Below are positions 7,054-15,013 of a stretch of 64,000 bases of DNA, piece after piece. The position numbers were made by a program, and so were the translations under genes. This DNA is from Rhodoferax ferrireducens T118 (GTDB lineage: Bacteria; Pseudomonadota; Gammaproteobacteria; Burkholderiales; Burkholderiaceae_C). The stretch lies in assembly GCF_000013605.1 (NCBI RefSeq), contig NC_007901.1, positions 186,001 through 250,000 on the forward strand. The letters are read 5' to 3'. The notes beneath the pieces are model-generated. The model saw nothing but the letters and a program-made list of their open reading frames with translations. It did not search any database and was not told where the DNA came from. Numbering within the stretch: position 1 is the first letter of the stretch; each line of letters begins with the position of its first letter.

Positions 7054-9426
7054 TCATTTGAGCCTGTAATTCCTTGCTTTCGGCCAGGTGTCAGGATCTT
7101 GCCCAAGCAAGTGCTTGTTGACGACCACTGGCGGGAAAAGCACCATTCGCTTTTGTAACCGTCCTTTGCCGAAAGAGACATGCCGACCGTGCCCTCTTCT
7201 GAAGTGTGGCTTTACGGTTCTCGAACCATCACCCCCATTGCCCGTTTCAAACGCTTCATCGGGTCCTACGAGGATGTAGTCGTAGCTCACCCCCAGTTGC
7301 CTTTGCGCCTTCAGTTTCTGGCCTTCCGACTTGCCTTTCAAGCTGGCGAGCAGGTTCTTTCGAGGTTCATGCGGGACTTGAATCGCCCCCGGCGAGCCAA
7401 TGTATAGAAACACCTTTATGACTTCTTCGACCAATAGGTCAGCGAAATCGAACCACTCTTCATCGTCGTCTGCATTTATTGCGGCCTTCCACTTTGCCAT
7501 CGCCTGCGCGATCGTCTCGTCCTCGCTCGCAAATTCAAGGGAAAAATCCACCAGAGTCAGTTGTTGGTTATCGTCGGTGGCCGCTATAAACCCCAGTTCA
7601 ATGACCCTGTAACAGTTCTTGTTGTAGAAACCGGAGCGGTGTTCGTGCACAAAAACACCGAGTGGACTGAAGTTCAACCCTTCCTCGACAAAGGACAGGG
7701 ACTGAAGCCTTTCTTCAAAGTGTATGTACGACATGGGAAAGGGAGTCGCAACCATTCCGATTGGCAAATCCAGCCCAACGTCCGTATGCATCAACCGCTC
7801 TTCCAGCGTCTTTTTGACCACCATAATGGGAGACTTTGACCAGTGATGCCGCAGGCCAATCAGAAGTTCGTCAGTTGGCAGAGCGGCCGATGGGCAGTTG
7901 CAGGCGAGATCTCGAAATTCAGGAAATGAAGCCTCTAGCTGCGCGTACACATCCTCGTTGGAAAACTCTGTCTTCGCAAGCAACTCCTTGAGGCGTGAAT
8001 AGAGCTTTGGCTGGTAATGCTTCTGCATTACCTCGACCGCACCAACTGCCAACACGTAGGTTGGGAATGGAACTGTCGAAAGCGATCCGTATGGATCGTC
8101 ATTGAAACCCTCCCATTGCGCTGTCCTGATCAAGCTGGCACCCTTGCCTGCAACTTGCACTTGCGGGTCCAGCCACATGCCGTTTCGGTCTGGGTACAAA
8201 TTGGAGCCGCGATCCGTAGTCACCTTATCGAACGTTGTCGGATCAGCCATGCTCAACTCAAGGCTCACTTCCCTGCAAAGCTCCCGAAGATTTTGCTCGG
8301 GCAGCGCCTTGTCATCCAGCGCAGAGATGATCCACGATGTTCCGTAGACAAAAGCTCCAGACTCCCGCCACACGCCGATTCGCAATTCCTGCAAAAACCT
8401 GTTCGGATCGTCCAGGCACACCCATGCGGCGCAAACGTGACACCTGTCGACGCCTGCGCGTTCTAGTGAAGTAGTGACAATTCTCCTGAAGTTTGCTCTC
8501 CGACTGGAATTCAGGAACGAGTCGTAGACCTCACTAAATACCCCGATATCAGAAATACTGCACGCAGGCCCTGTGCTGAAATCCGGAGGATCACCGTCAA
8601 TTACAGATGGCAAGACAGTCTTCAAGGCCTGGATGAACTTTGACTTTGCCGTGAATAGATTGATGCACTGGCTTGAGTCGACGTCCTGTGCAACTCCAAG
8701 GACGACAAAACTGGCATTCACTTCGCGGTCTCCTGGAGTTGATCGACATGTATCGAGCATGTGCATCAAACCAGATCGCAACCCAAACGCATTCCAGACC
8801 GATTCCTGGGACTGGCTTTGCCCGACCATTCTCATGAAAATATCAAAGAGCACATGCATCTTGAGGTTTTCCATAAAACCAGGCGTGAACCAGACCGCTG
8901 ATTTTCCTCCAAAGCTAATCTTGAACCCGTCAAGGCCTTTGTTCGCCATTTGCGCCCTCGCAGACGCCTCGGTGGCAAACGAATCCAACAATTCAGAATT
9001 CATCTCCTCCCATGGCGTATTCGTTCGAACGTGAATCGCAATCAAGTGCACTATCGAGTCCGACTCACTCGCATCGTCCGGGGTTTGAATTTTGTAGATG
9101 GCATTGGCTTTTGGTTGTTCTCGAACACGAACACTTTCCGTAAATGTTCTATATGCAGAGCTTACGAACGCACGAGCGATTTCCGGGGAACGCCTGTCAC
9201 AGGCCGCTCTAATCTCATGCAGTTCAAGATCCTCGTACATCTTCCAGACGGCGTGTTCAAGATCGGTCAGGTTTGCCTCGTTTGTTACCCGCATCAGTGA
9301 AACCAGCAAATGGCCTTGCTGAGTAAGCTTTCGCTCGCGCATCGCCTTTTGGATGCCACTTCTCTGAAATTCTTCGAACCCGTCGCTATCAAACTCACGA
9401 TCCATCATTTTTGCGGCCTCATTCAC
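7054..9426 (-). CDS. 790-aa protein with AcrVA2-like C-terminal region
   Basis: The first 450 residues are unrecognised and contain a CHVCAAWVC pair of Cys. The last 300 residues follow the layout of AcrVA2, the Cas12a-mRNA-lowering anti-CRISPR of Moraxella: a hydrophobic LLVEEVIKVFLYIGS helix, a basic KNLLASLKGK linker, then the terminal signature VKPHFRRGHGRH followed by a basic strand and PPVVVN. The same terminal signature is in the 446-residue gene at 15014-16354, so the element has two relatives. What this long version targets is unknown. The start at 9426 overlaps the previous gene's stop (ATGA). Confidence 0.6.
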   Translation of the reverse strand: MNEAAKMMDREFDSDGFEEFQRSGIQKAMRERKLTQQGHLLVSLMRVTNEANLTDLEHAVWKMYEDLELHEIRAACDRRSPEIARAFVSSAYRTFTESVRVREQPKANAIYKIQTPDDASESDSIVHLIAIHVRTNTPWEEMNSELLDSFATEASARAQMANKGLDGFKISFGGKSAVWFTPGFMENLKMHVLFDIFMRMVGQSQSQESVWNAFGLRSGLMHMLDTCRSTPGDREVNASFVVLGVAQDVDSSQCINLFTAKSKFIQALKTVLPSVIDGDPPDFSTGPACSISDIGVFSEVYDSFLNSSRRANFRRIVTTSLERAGVDRCHVCAAWVCLDDPNRFLQELRIGVWRESGAFVYGTSWIISALDDKALPEQNLRELCREVSLELSMADPTTFDKVTTDRGSNLYPDRNGMWLDPQVQVAGKGASLIRTAQWEGFNDDPYGSLSTVPFPTYVLAVGAVEVMQKHYQPKLYSRLKELLAKTEFSNEDVYAQLEASFPEFRDLACNCPSAALPTDELLIGLRHHWSKSPIMVVKKTLEERLMHTDVGLDLPIGMVATPFPMSYIHFEERLQSLSFVEEGLNFSPLGVFVHEHRSGFYNKNCYRVIELGFIAATDDNQQLTLVDFSLEFASEDETIAQAMAKWKAAINADDDEEWFDFADLLVEEVIKVFLYIGSPGAIQVPHEPRKNLLASLKGKSEGQKLKAQRQLGVSYDYILVGPDEAFETGNGGDGSRTVKPHFRRGHGRHVSFGKGRLQKRMVLFPPVVVNKHLLGQDPDTWPKARNYRLK

Positions 9427-9647
9427 TTTGTTGTCACGTTGATTCGATTTCTTATTTGAGCCGCTTGTACGTCGGCAATCAAAAGATTCAGCAGAGGGCA
9501 GCGCGATAGCCGTGAATTCCTGGGCTTTGCAGCTTGTTTGGCGCGAATCTGCTCAATTTTTTCCCAGACCCTGGCAAGCTCTGCTTCACCGCACTCGTGC
9601 ATGTCCAAGGCCTGCGCAATACAGAGTGCCGCAATCGTTATCTGCAT
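9423..9647 (-). CDS. Hypothetical 74-aa protein between two large genes
   Basis: ATG at 9647 is 3 bases after the stop of the 887-residue regulator, and its own stop overlaps the next ATG. All three are therefore translationally coupled. The protein is helical with two hydrophobic patches (ITIAALCIAQALDMHECGEAEL, CPLLNLLIADVQ). No family is recognised. The tight coupling suggests the three proteins work together. Confidence 0.55.
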   Translation of the reverse strand: MQITIAALCIAQALDMHECGEAELARVWEKIEQIRAKQAAKPRNSRLSRCPLLNLLIADVQAAQIRNRINVTTK

Positions 9648-9649
9648 GA

Positions 9650-12313
9650 CTATTGCGCGCTGCGCGCTTCCACCCTATGCAAGCTTGCCACCATACGTTC
9701 CGGGTTGATTCTCAACCGGAATGATTCGCCCACCTTGGCGTTCAACTGGGAAAGCCTTGGCATCATCTTTGAAAGCAGAATCAGCCCTGATTCGCGTTTT
9801 GTGATAAAGGCAGGCGCAGCCTGATCTTCAAGCGCATATTCGCCGGCCGATAGCTTCCTTGAGAGAGACCCAGGCATGCCAATGAACTTGTGTTTGGTGT
9901 GGTACTCGCTCAGTTCAAACTCGAACGTGAAATAGCCTTTGTCGTCTATTGTCGCGTTCGTTCCTCTGTTGAACAATGAATCTGCAAATGAAGCTGCACG
10001 GGCCAGCGCATGCGGTTCAATATCGCACCCACAAATAGAGTACATCCCTTTGGCCGGTTGGACAAAACAGGGCGACTTGCCAAGCGCGTTTGCCGTTGCA
10101 ATGGTTGTCACGTCCAGCGTCCTGTCAACGTGAGCATCAATTTCGTATTTGACGGCCACTCCATCGTTCGCTCTGATCACTTTGATGATTTCAGCTTCCA
10201 CATCTGACAAGGCCCCTTGAAGCACGGTTTCATCGTTAGCGAAAAAATCATTCTTTTGAATTCGCGTTAGCCATGGTGTCCTCTGCAGAACCTTGGCAAG
10301 GATTACGGAGGGGGCCTCTATGACGAATGGCTTAGAGTCGTCTGCCTTGTAATAGCCGCGCTGGGACCGTCCCATGGCTGTGTAGATCTCGTCAATGTCC
10401 ACCTTGCGATCCGCCGCCGCCATTACCTTCTTCGTCACGTTCTGGAGCCGGTTATCACCAATATCGTTCCCGAACCAGAACCAGCCATCCGGCTCAGCCA
10501 GCCATTCAAAGCCGTCCACCATTTCAATCGCTGTTTTAACCTCCTTGATACTGACCTCTGTATCGAGTTCATCAGAGACAGCGCCGCAAACAAAATGAAT
10601 ATTGGCGGCACCACTCCCACGAATCATTTTCAGGGCCACTGATCTGGCGCTACGGATCAGGCTGTCATCTTCAATTTGCGAACCCGACTTGAGTACGTGG
10701 TCAAGGTTGGATTGGTTCTGGCTCCATGGGCTGCTTGCGAATTTCGCCAACTTTTTACCGAAAATCTCAACTGAGAAACGTTGCGCGCTTTGAATGGTCA
10801 ACTCTTCACCCAGCTTGTGCTTCAGTTCAATGTCGAGTTGTGCAACGGTAGCCGGAGCTAGCCGACTTATCTCGACGGCAAGTTCATCGAGCCTTGGCGT
10901 CGGCATCTTCAGACCATCGGCCCTCTCGGTCATCTTTTTCACGATCTGTCTGATTCTCTCCCGAGTGACGCCAACTCTCTTGCCACCACTTTCAAGCGTA
11001 GATTGGCCTTCCCCCTGAACGCCATAGCGCACCGAAAATATCTCTGCCCAAGACTTTTCAGTGGGCGTTAAGAGCCCCCATTCGGTTGTCCTGCGAAGAA
11101 TTGCCTTTCGGCTCAACCAGGCGGCTGCCGCCCTGATCTCTTTGGACACGGTATGCCATGTCACAACCGCATCCGCAGCGTAGGCCGATCCAGGGATGAG
11201 CACCGACGCAGGAAATGCAAGCGGCAGTGCTTCAATAGTCTGATCGCGCAGCCAACCCGCAGGCACCAGCAATGCTGCTTCCCATTTGGCCTCAACGTCG
11301 ATGTCGGGGAACTTCCTGAGAATTCTCTCGTTTTGAGCGAAGTTCGCCATGTTGAGCCCCGCCGCACTGGCGCACTCCGACACTTTCATGCCAAGGGCAA
11401 CCCTGCGCTTCTTGGCCCGCTCTGCCAGCGCTATTCGGTCATGCGTGGCCAGGGCCGACCGCTTGACGTAGGCCCCGTTCAAATACGCTAAAGGGAGTTC
11501 GGTCTCATTCACACGGGGGTCGCGCAGCCAGCCATTCTGCACTTTGAGCACGCCTTCCCACAAGTCTTCGACATGCTGATCCACCACCGCTCGCAGGCAA
11601 TATTCCATTTGGCTGAATTCTGCTTCTGAAACTCCAATTTGTTCGGCACATTTTTGGACCTTCAGTCCAAGCGCCTTTCGTCTCTTCTTTGCCCTTTGTG
11701 AGAGCACGATTCGCAGCTCTGGACTTTGTGGCCCTGACTGGGCCTCTAGCTCAGCAGCGAGTAATTTGATGTCTGGTACGGTCGGCGGCGTGCCCTGTCC
11801 GTACAGCAGCCAGTCTTGGGAGGCATGCAATACGCAGGCAATGGCCGAAACATGCCGCTTCTGGGCCTTTGGACTGCACCTCTTTTCCAGATAGGAATAG
11901 CTATTGACGGCGATCTCCAGTACCTTCGCCATTTGAGGTTTTGTGATGCCCATTTCTGTTCGCCTCATGCTTATGCGAACTGCGACTTCACACTCGTTTC
12001 CGGATGTGAAGACCTCTATCAGAGGAGGGTCTGGATCCTTCGCTCGCTCCGATGCTGGTGGAAGTTCACCCTCCCCCGTGCGAATCCATTCCTTAGGGGC
12101 GCTCAGTAGTATCGCGAGCTTTTCCAGGTGCCTGTTCTGCAGGTGTTCGCTGAAGTTGCGTTCCAGGTAGGCGTAGTTGCCCTTTGGAATGCCAATATCG
12201 TTTGCCACTTTGATCTTGGTAAGGCCCAAATCCAATCTACGGCTTCTCAGTCGAGCGGACGCTTGCACGCCACCGGAATCGTTTCTTGGTCTTCCCCCTA
12301 CGTTTTGACTCAT
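9650..12313 (-). CDS. 887-aa regulator: four XRE-type HTH units plus sigma-70 region-4-like motif
   Basis: Four helix-turn-helix units of the XRE/phage-repressor type sit in tandem at about residues 18-75, 110-165, 203-260 and 293-350. Units 3 and 4 are clear duplicates (RAKKRRKALGLKVQKCAEQ against RAKKRRVALGMKVSECASA, each followed by a GWLRD turn). At about 440-465 is GVTRERIRQIVKKM, matching the -35-binding helix signature of sigma-70 region 4.2. The remaining 420 residues contain possible winged helices (SDVEAEIIKVIRANDGVAVKYEI). This suggests a large multi-site DNA-binding protein that may act at or as part of RNA polymerase. An inverted repeat lies just upstream of its start. I know no described family with this layout. 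Confidence 0.7.
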   Translation of the reverse strand: MSQNVGGRPRNDSGGVQASARLRSRRLDLGLTKIKVANDIGIPKGNYAYLERNFSEHLQNRHLEKLAILLSAPKEWIRTGEGELPPASERAKDPDPPLIEVFTSGNECEVAVRISMRRTEMGITKPQMAKVLEIAVNSYSYLEKRCSPKAQKRHVSAIACVLHASQDWLLYGQGTPPTVPDIKLLAAELEAQSGPQSPELRIVLSQRAKKRRKALGLKVQKCAEQIGVSEAEFSQMEYCLRAVVDQHVEDLWEGVLKVQNGWLRDPRVNETELPLAYLNGAYVKRSALATHDRIALAERAKKRRVALGMKVSECASAAGLNMANFAQNERILRKFPDIDVEAKWEAALLVPAGWLRDQTIEALPLAFPASVLIPGSAYAADAVVTWHTVSKEIRAAAAWLSRKAILRRTTEWGLLTPTEKSWAEIFSVRYGVQGEGQSTLESGGKRVGVTRERIRQIVKKMTERADGLKMPTPRLDELAVEISRLAPATVAQLDIELKHKLGEELTIQSAQRFSVEIFGKKLAKFASSPWSQNQSNLDHVLKSGSQIEDDSLIRSARSVALKMIRGSGAANIHFVCGAVSDELDTEVSIKEVKTAIEMVDGFEWLAEPDGWFWFGNDIGDNRLQNVTKKVMAAADRKVDIDEIYTAMGRSQRGYYKADDSKPFVIEAPSVILAKVLQRTPWLTRIQKNDFFANDETVLQGALSDVEAEIIKVIRANDGVAVKYEIDAHVDRTLDVTTIATANALGKSPCFVQPAKGMYSICGCDIEPHALARAASFADSLFNRGTNATIDDKGYFTFEFELSEYHTKHKFIGMPGSLSRKLSAGEYALEDQAAPAFITKRESGLILLSKMMPRLSQLNAKVGESFRLRINPERMVASLHRVEARSAQ

Positions 12314-12323
12314 TTATCTTCCT

Positions 12324-12339
12324 AAATGGCGATCCATTT
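12324..12339. promoter_or_regulatory. Inverted repeat near the start of the 887-aa regulator
   Basis: AAATGG and CCATTT form a perfect 6-base inverted repeat around CGAT, 11-26 bases upstream of the ATG at 12313 and overlapping the ribosome site. Its position fits an autoregulatory operator for the XRE-type protein. The rest of the 180-base gap up to 12494 holds no gene that I can see. Confidence 0.35.
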
Positions 12340-12494
12340 GGAAGCCATGTCGTTTTGTTGTTCGTTGACATCCGTCTCATAGCGCTTCAGCCCGATCAGC
12401 GACACCCCAACCCCTTCATCTTTTGACCAATGTCTTGTTTTCTCATGACTCAACTGCAACAGAAAAAAACGTCATTCACTGGTTTCCTAGTTGT

Positions 12495-12764
12495 TCAAAG
12501 TGATTTTTGGAGTTCTTGTGCGGCCTGATAGTTGCTAGTCGCCAACGTGCGCCAAACATCGCCGGGACGTTGTACCCACCACATCGACCAGCCAGCGGAC
12601 GCACATCCAGTACGAACAGACTCGCGCTTAACCTGGACACCAGCAGTTTGCGCAACCGACAACACATCCTCTCGCGATACACGCGCTACGCCAGCGGGGT
12701 TCTCTGCCTTGCGGCCCCCATAGTCATTGCCCATCGTTCGGCGGTTCATGCGCTTTGTTGACAC
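12495..12764 (-). CDS. Hypothetical 89-aa protein (GTG start)
   Basis: GTG at 12764 follows AUAGGAAATC. The N-terminus is basic (STKRMNRRTMGNDYGGRKAENP). Next comes VSREDVLSVAQTAGVQVKRES, which reads like a small helix-turn-helix or wing, then a Trp-rich stretch (GWSMWWVQRPGDVWR). No family is recognised. Confidence 0.5.
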   Translation of the reverse strand: MSTKRMNRRTMGNDYGGRKAENPAGVARVSREDVLSVAQTAGVQVKRESVRTGCASAGWSMWWVQRPGDVWRTLATSNYQAAQELQKSL

Positions 12765-12791
12765 GTCGATTTCCTATATAAATATTTTGTA

Positions 12792-13121
12792 TCAAACCCA
12801 AGTTGTAAGCACCGCCATGAGCCCAACGGACTCATTTGTGTTTAACTCGGCAATCCACTTGCGGCCATCGATCCCATCACCCGCAATACTCATGGATTCG
12901 AGGACAGTCTTTCGTTTCACAAAATCAGTCACTTCCGCTTGTGTCCACACAAGAAGTTTTGAGTAACGCTCCAAATAAATACCAAAGGTATAACCAAACA
13001 CAGCACTAGGCAGGCGATCAACAATAACTTGTTGATCGCCACTGCGTTTCTGATGACCTGGGGCGAAGTCGTGGACGTGCGCAGGTTCTCTATGTTCAAA
13101 AAGTTGAGGACGAAGAGTCAT
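12792..13121 (-). CDS. Hypothetical 109-aa protein
   Basis: The start at 13121 (MTLRPQLFEHREPAHVHDFA) has CAAGGAAAAC upstream; the frame is open further up but would swallow the next gene. The C-terminal half is a mixed alpha/beta region (VFGYTFGIYLERYSKLLVWTQ). No domain is recognised. Confidence 0.5.
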   Translation of the reverse strand: MTLRPQLFEHREPAHVHDFAPGHQKRSGDQQVIVDRLPSAVFGYTFGIYLERYSKLLVWTQAEVTDFVKRKTVLESMSIAGDGIDGRKWIAELNTNESVGLMAVLTTWV

Positions 13122-13149
13122 ATAGTTTTCCTTGATGTTTCTTGTGCCG

Positions 13150-13416
13150 CTACTGAGGCACGTCTTGTATGTTGGCAGTGAGCCGGGCGGCTTCACCAGG
13201 CGTCGAGCAAGCGAGCGCAATGATGTCTTTGACCATTGGTGTCGTGCCAAGTCGGAATCCATGCTTGCGACCTTGCTCGATGAGATGCTGATTCCTGATG
13301 CACCAGTCGGCCAACTCTTGCATTGCGAGCTGGACTGAACTCTCACTTTCGCCGAGTCGCCGGAAATCCTCGTCCAGGGCTTTTGCTGGAATCATCCGTG
13401 TTGCGATTGCAGTCAT
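13150..13416 (-). CDS. Hypothetical 88-aa helical protein
   Basis: ATG at 13416 follows AAAGGGAACAC. The protein is almost wholly helical, with QLAMQELADWCIRNQHLIE and MVKDIIALACSTPGEAARL segments. No catalytic or metal motif is seen. The family is not recognised. Confidence 0.55.
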   Translation of the reverse strand: MTAIATRMIPAKALDEDFRRLGESESSVQLAMQELADWCIRNQHLIEQGRKHGFRLGTTPMVKDIIALACSTPGEAARLTANIQDVPQ

Positions 13417-13428
13417 CTTGTGTTCCCT

Positions 13429-13782
13429 TTAAGTTGTCGTCTGGCCCGCGCCGACTTGCAAACCGCGCCATGATGGGTAGTCTCCGACTTGCCGCCAATG
13501 AGGCTTTGTTGCCCCTTCAGACCTCCATGACTCGCCATCCCATAGCTGAATCATCACACCATCTACAAAAAGGCGCTCATAGTTACCTGTCGCCAGTGGT
13601 GCCTTTTCTCCGCCAACCCAACCATCGCCCTCCGTAGCGAGTGCATGTTGCAACCAACTCTCCGGCCTGCTTGCGAGTGTTCGCGATCTCGCAGCAGCTA
13701 CACCAATGGCGCGAGCCATTTCATCACTCATCCAGCCAAATGGATTAGGTTCACTCATGAATTCTTGGGCAATGGCGTGCAT
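13429..13782 (-). CDS. Hypothetical 117-aa Trp-rich protein
   Basis: ATG at 13782 follows GAAGGAAAGC. There are ten or so Trp residues, including ESWLQHAL, LWDGESWRSEG and KPHWRQVGDYPSWRG. A helix around residues 18-38 contains DEMARAIGVAAARSRTLA. No family is recognised; the composition suggests a compact binding domain. Confidence 0.5.
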   Translation of the reverse strand: MHAIAQEFMSEPNPFGWMSDEMARAIGVAAARSRTLASRPESWLQHALATEGDGWVGGEKAPLATGNYERLFVDGVMIQLWDGESWRSEGATKPHWRQVGDYPSWRGLQVGAGQTTT

Positions 13783-13793
13783 ATAGCTTTCCT

Positions 13794-14135
13794 TCAGTTC
13801 CGCACTGGCAGTTGGTGTGTCACTTGTCCGTTGTCGATGACCGCCTGCATGGCATGCAGGCCTGCCGCGTAATACTCAAACCCACCAAGACCATTACCCA
13901 CCTTTACAGCGGCACCACAGACCTTCCCAATCTTTACGATCAGGCCATCTCCTTCACGTGTCGTCTCTGCAACATAGGACTGGCAAATCGTCCCGTCCGC
14001 ATTCCTGACGGTCGGCAACGAAATTTCATTGCCATAGATAGATAAGGTTGCCTTGCTTAGCACCTCTTGTGCATGTGCGGTCTGGATCGACAGTGTTGCC
14101 AGTGTTGCCAGAAAAAGTGTGTTTAGTTGTTTCAT
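13794..14135 (-). CDS. Small exported protein with signal peptide
   Basis: The start at 14135 gives MKQLNTLFLATLATLSIQTAHA and then a cut before QEV. This is a strong secretion signal and decides the start. The mature 91 residues are beta-prone with two Cys (TICQSYV and GKVCGAAV) that could form a disulfide. This is one of two such small periplasmic proteins in the array (the other is at 1892-2239). Role unknown. Confidence 0.6.
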   Translation of the reverse strand: MKQLNTLFLATLATLSIQTAHAQEVLSKATLSIYGNEISLPTVRNADGTICQSYVAETTREGDGLIVKIGKVCGAAVKVGNGLGGFEYYAAGLHAMQAVIDNGQVTHQLPVRN

Positions 14136-14151
14136 GGTATTTTGACTTCCT

Positions 14152-14343
14152 TCAAGATGCACGCGGTGGTTCAACGGTCATACTCAAGTACGACTTTTTC
14201 AATGCAGCGAAATTTCGTTTTCCAGATGGGTCATCAAAAATCGGACCCTTTGAGTCTGTTCCGCGAAATACGAAGCTACTCGTTTTTCCGTCTACCCAAA
14301 CGAAATGAACCTTGGACCCGAGGGGTGTGTTTACTGCGGACAT
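14152..14343 (-). CDS. Hypothetical 63-aa protein
   Basis: ATG at 14343 follows CAAGGAAATC. The sequence is beta-rich and SH3-like in feel: KVHFVWVDGKTSSFVFRG, then a basic segment (SGKRNFAALKKSY). No family is recognised. Confidence 0.5.
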   Translation of the reverse strand: MSAVNTPLGSKVHFVWVDGKTSSFVFRGTDSKGPIFDDPSGKRNFAALKKSYLSMTVEPPRAS

Positions 14344-14358
14344 TTGATTTCCTTGAGT

Positions 14359-14583
14359 TTATGCGGCAACCTGGCTCACTTGTGGCCGACCTTCAACGTC
14401 TTCCTTGGCTGCATCGATTGGGTCTTGGACCTCGCCGCTAGACCAGTCTTCTTCGTTGCACAGGTACTTAGCCTGCTCACTCGCTTCGGTATCAGTATCA
14501 CCAGCGTCCAAATAGACCCTTTTGGCTGCGGCGATCCATTCGCTGCGTGATATTGCTTCTGGCTCTGATTGCAGTGGTGACAT
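14359..14583 (-). CDS. Hypothetical acidic 74-aa protein
   Basis: The start at 14583 (MSPLQSEPEAISRSEW) follows GAAGGAAAAC. The protein is strongly acidic (DAGDTDTEASEQAK, NEEDWSSGEVQD), as is common for DNA mimics and anti-restriction proteins. Nothing here proves such a role, and I know no family. Confidence 0.5.
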   Translation of the reverse strand: MSPLQSEPEAISRSEWIAAAKRVYLDAGDTDTEASEQAKYLCNEEDWSSGEVQDPIDAAKEDVEGRPQVSQVAA

Positions 14584-14607
14584 GGCGTTTTCCTTCATTT
14601 GTGCTCG

Positions 14608-14997
14608 TTACGAGTAACGCGGAGACTCGCCATACGTCTTGAATAGTTTGTCAGCCTGTTCTGGCGTTTGAATCTGTTTCGCCCCGCCTCCAAAATCCCA
14701 GGTGGCGACAACAGAGTGACCTTTCGGGTCTGAGACTTGCGCTGCCATTGCCAACTTCCAGTCACTGGTGCCAGGGAATAGCACTCCTCGTCCGCCTGGC
14801 AGGTTTTCTGCCCAACCACCAACGGTGGCCTTGATGTAGCAGAGATAGCCTTTTAGCGATCCCTTGCGCGGTCCCCTGGAAAAGCGAGGGAAGGTCTCAA
14901 CAAGTCCATCGCCAAATTTTTCACAGGCGGTTTTATACGCCCACGCGTTGGCCAATGGAATTGCCTTCACTTCGTACATCGCTCTCTGGACGCCCAT
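14608..14997 (-). CDS. Hypothetical 129-aa protein
   Basis: The start at 14997 (MGVQRAMYEVKAIP) follows CAAGGAAATCATGCC; a nearer ATG is out of frame. The protein is basic with a Gly-rich, beta-type core (GSLKGYLCYIKATVGGWAENLPG, SVVATWDFGGG). No catalytic motif is seen and the family is unknown. Confidence 0.55.
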   Translation of the reverse strand: MGVQRAMYEVKAIPLANAWAYKTACEKFGDGLVETFPRFSRGPRKGSLKGYLCYIKATVGGWAENLPGGRGVLFPGTSDWKLAMAAQVSDPKGHSVVATWDFGGGAKQIQTPEQADKLFKTYGESPRYS

Positions 14998-15013
14998 GGC
15001 ATGATTTCCTTGA

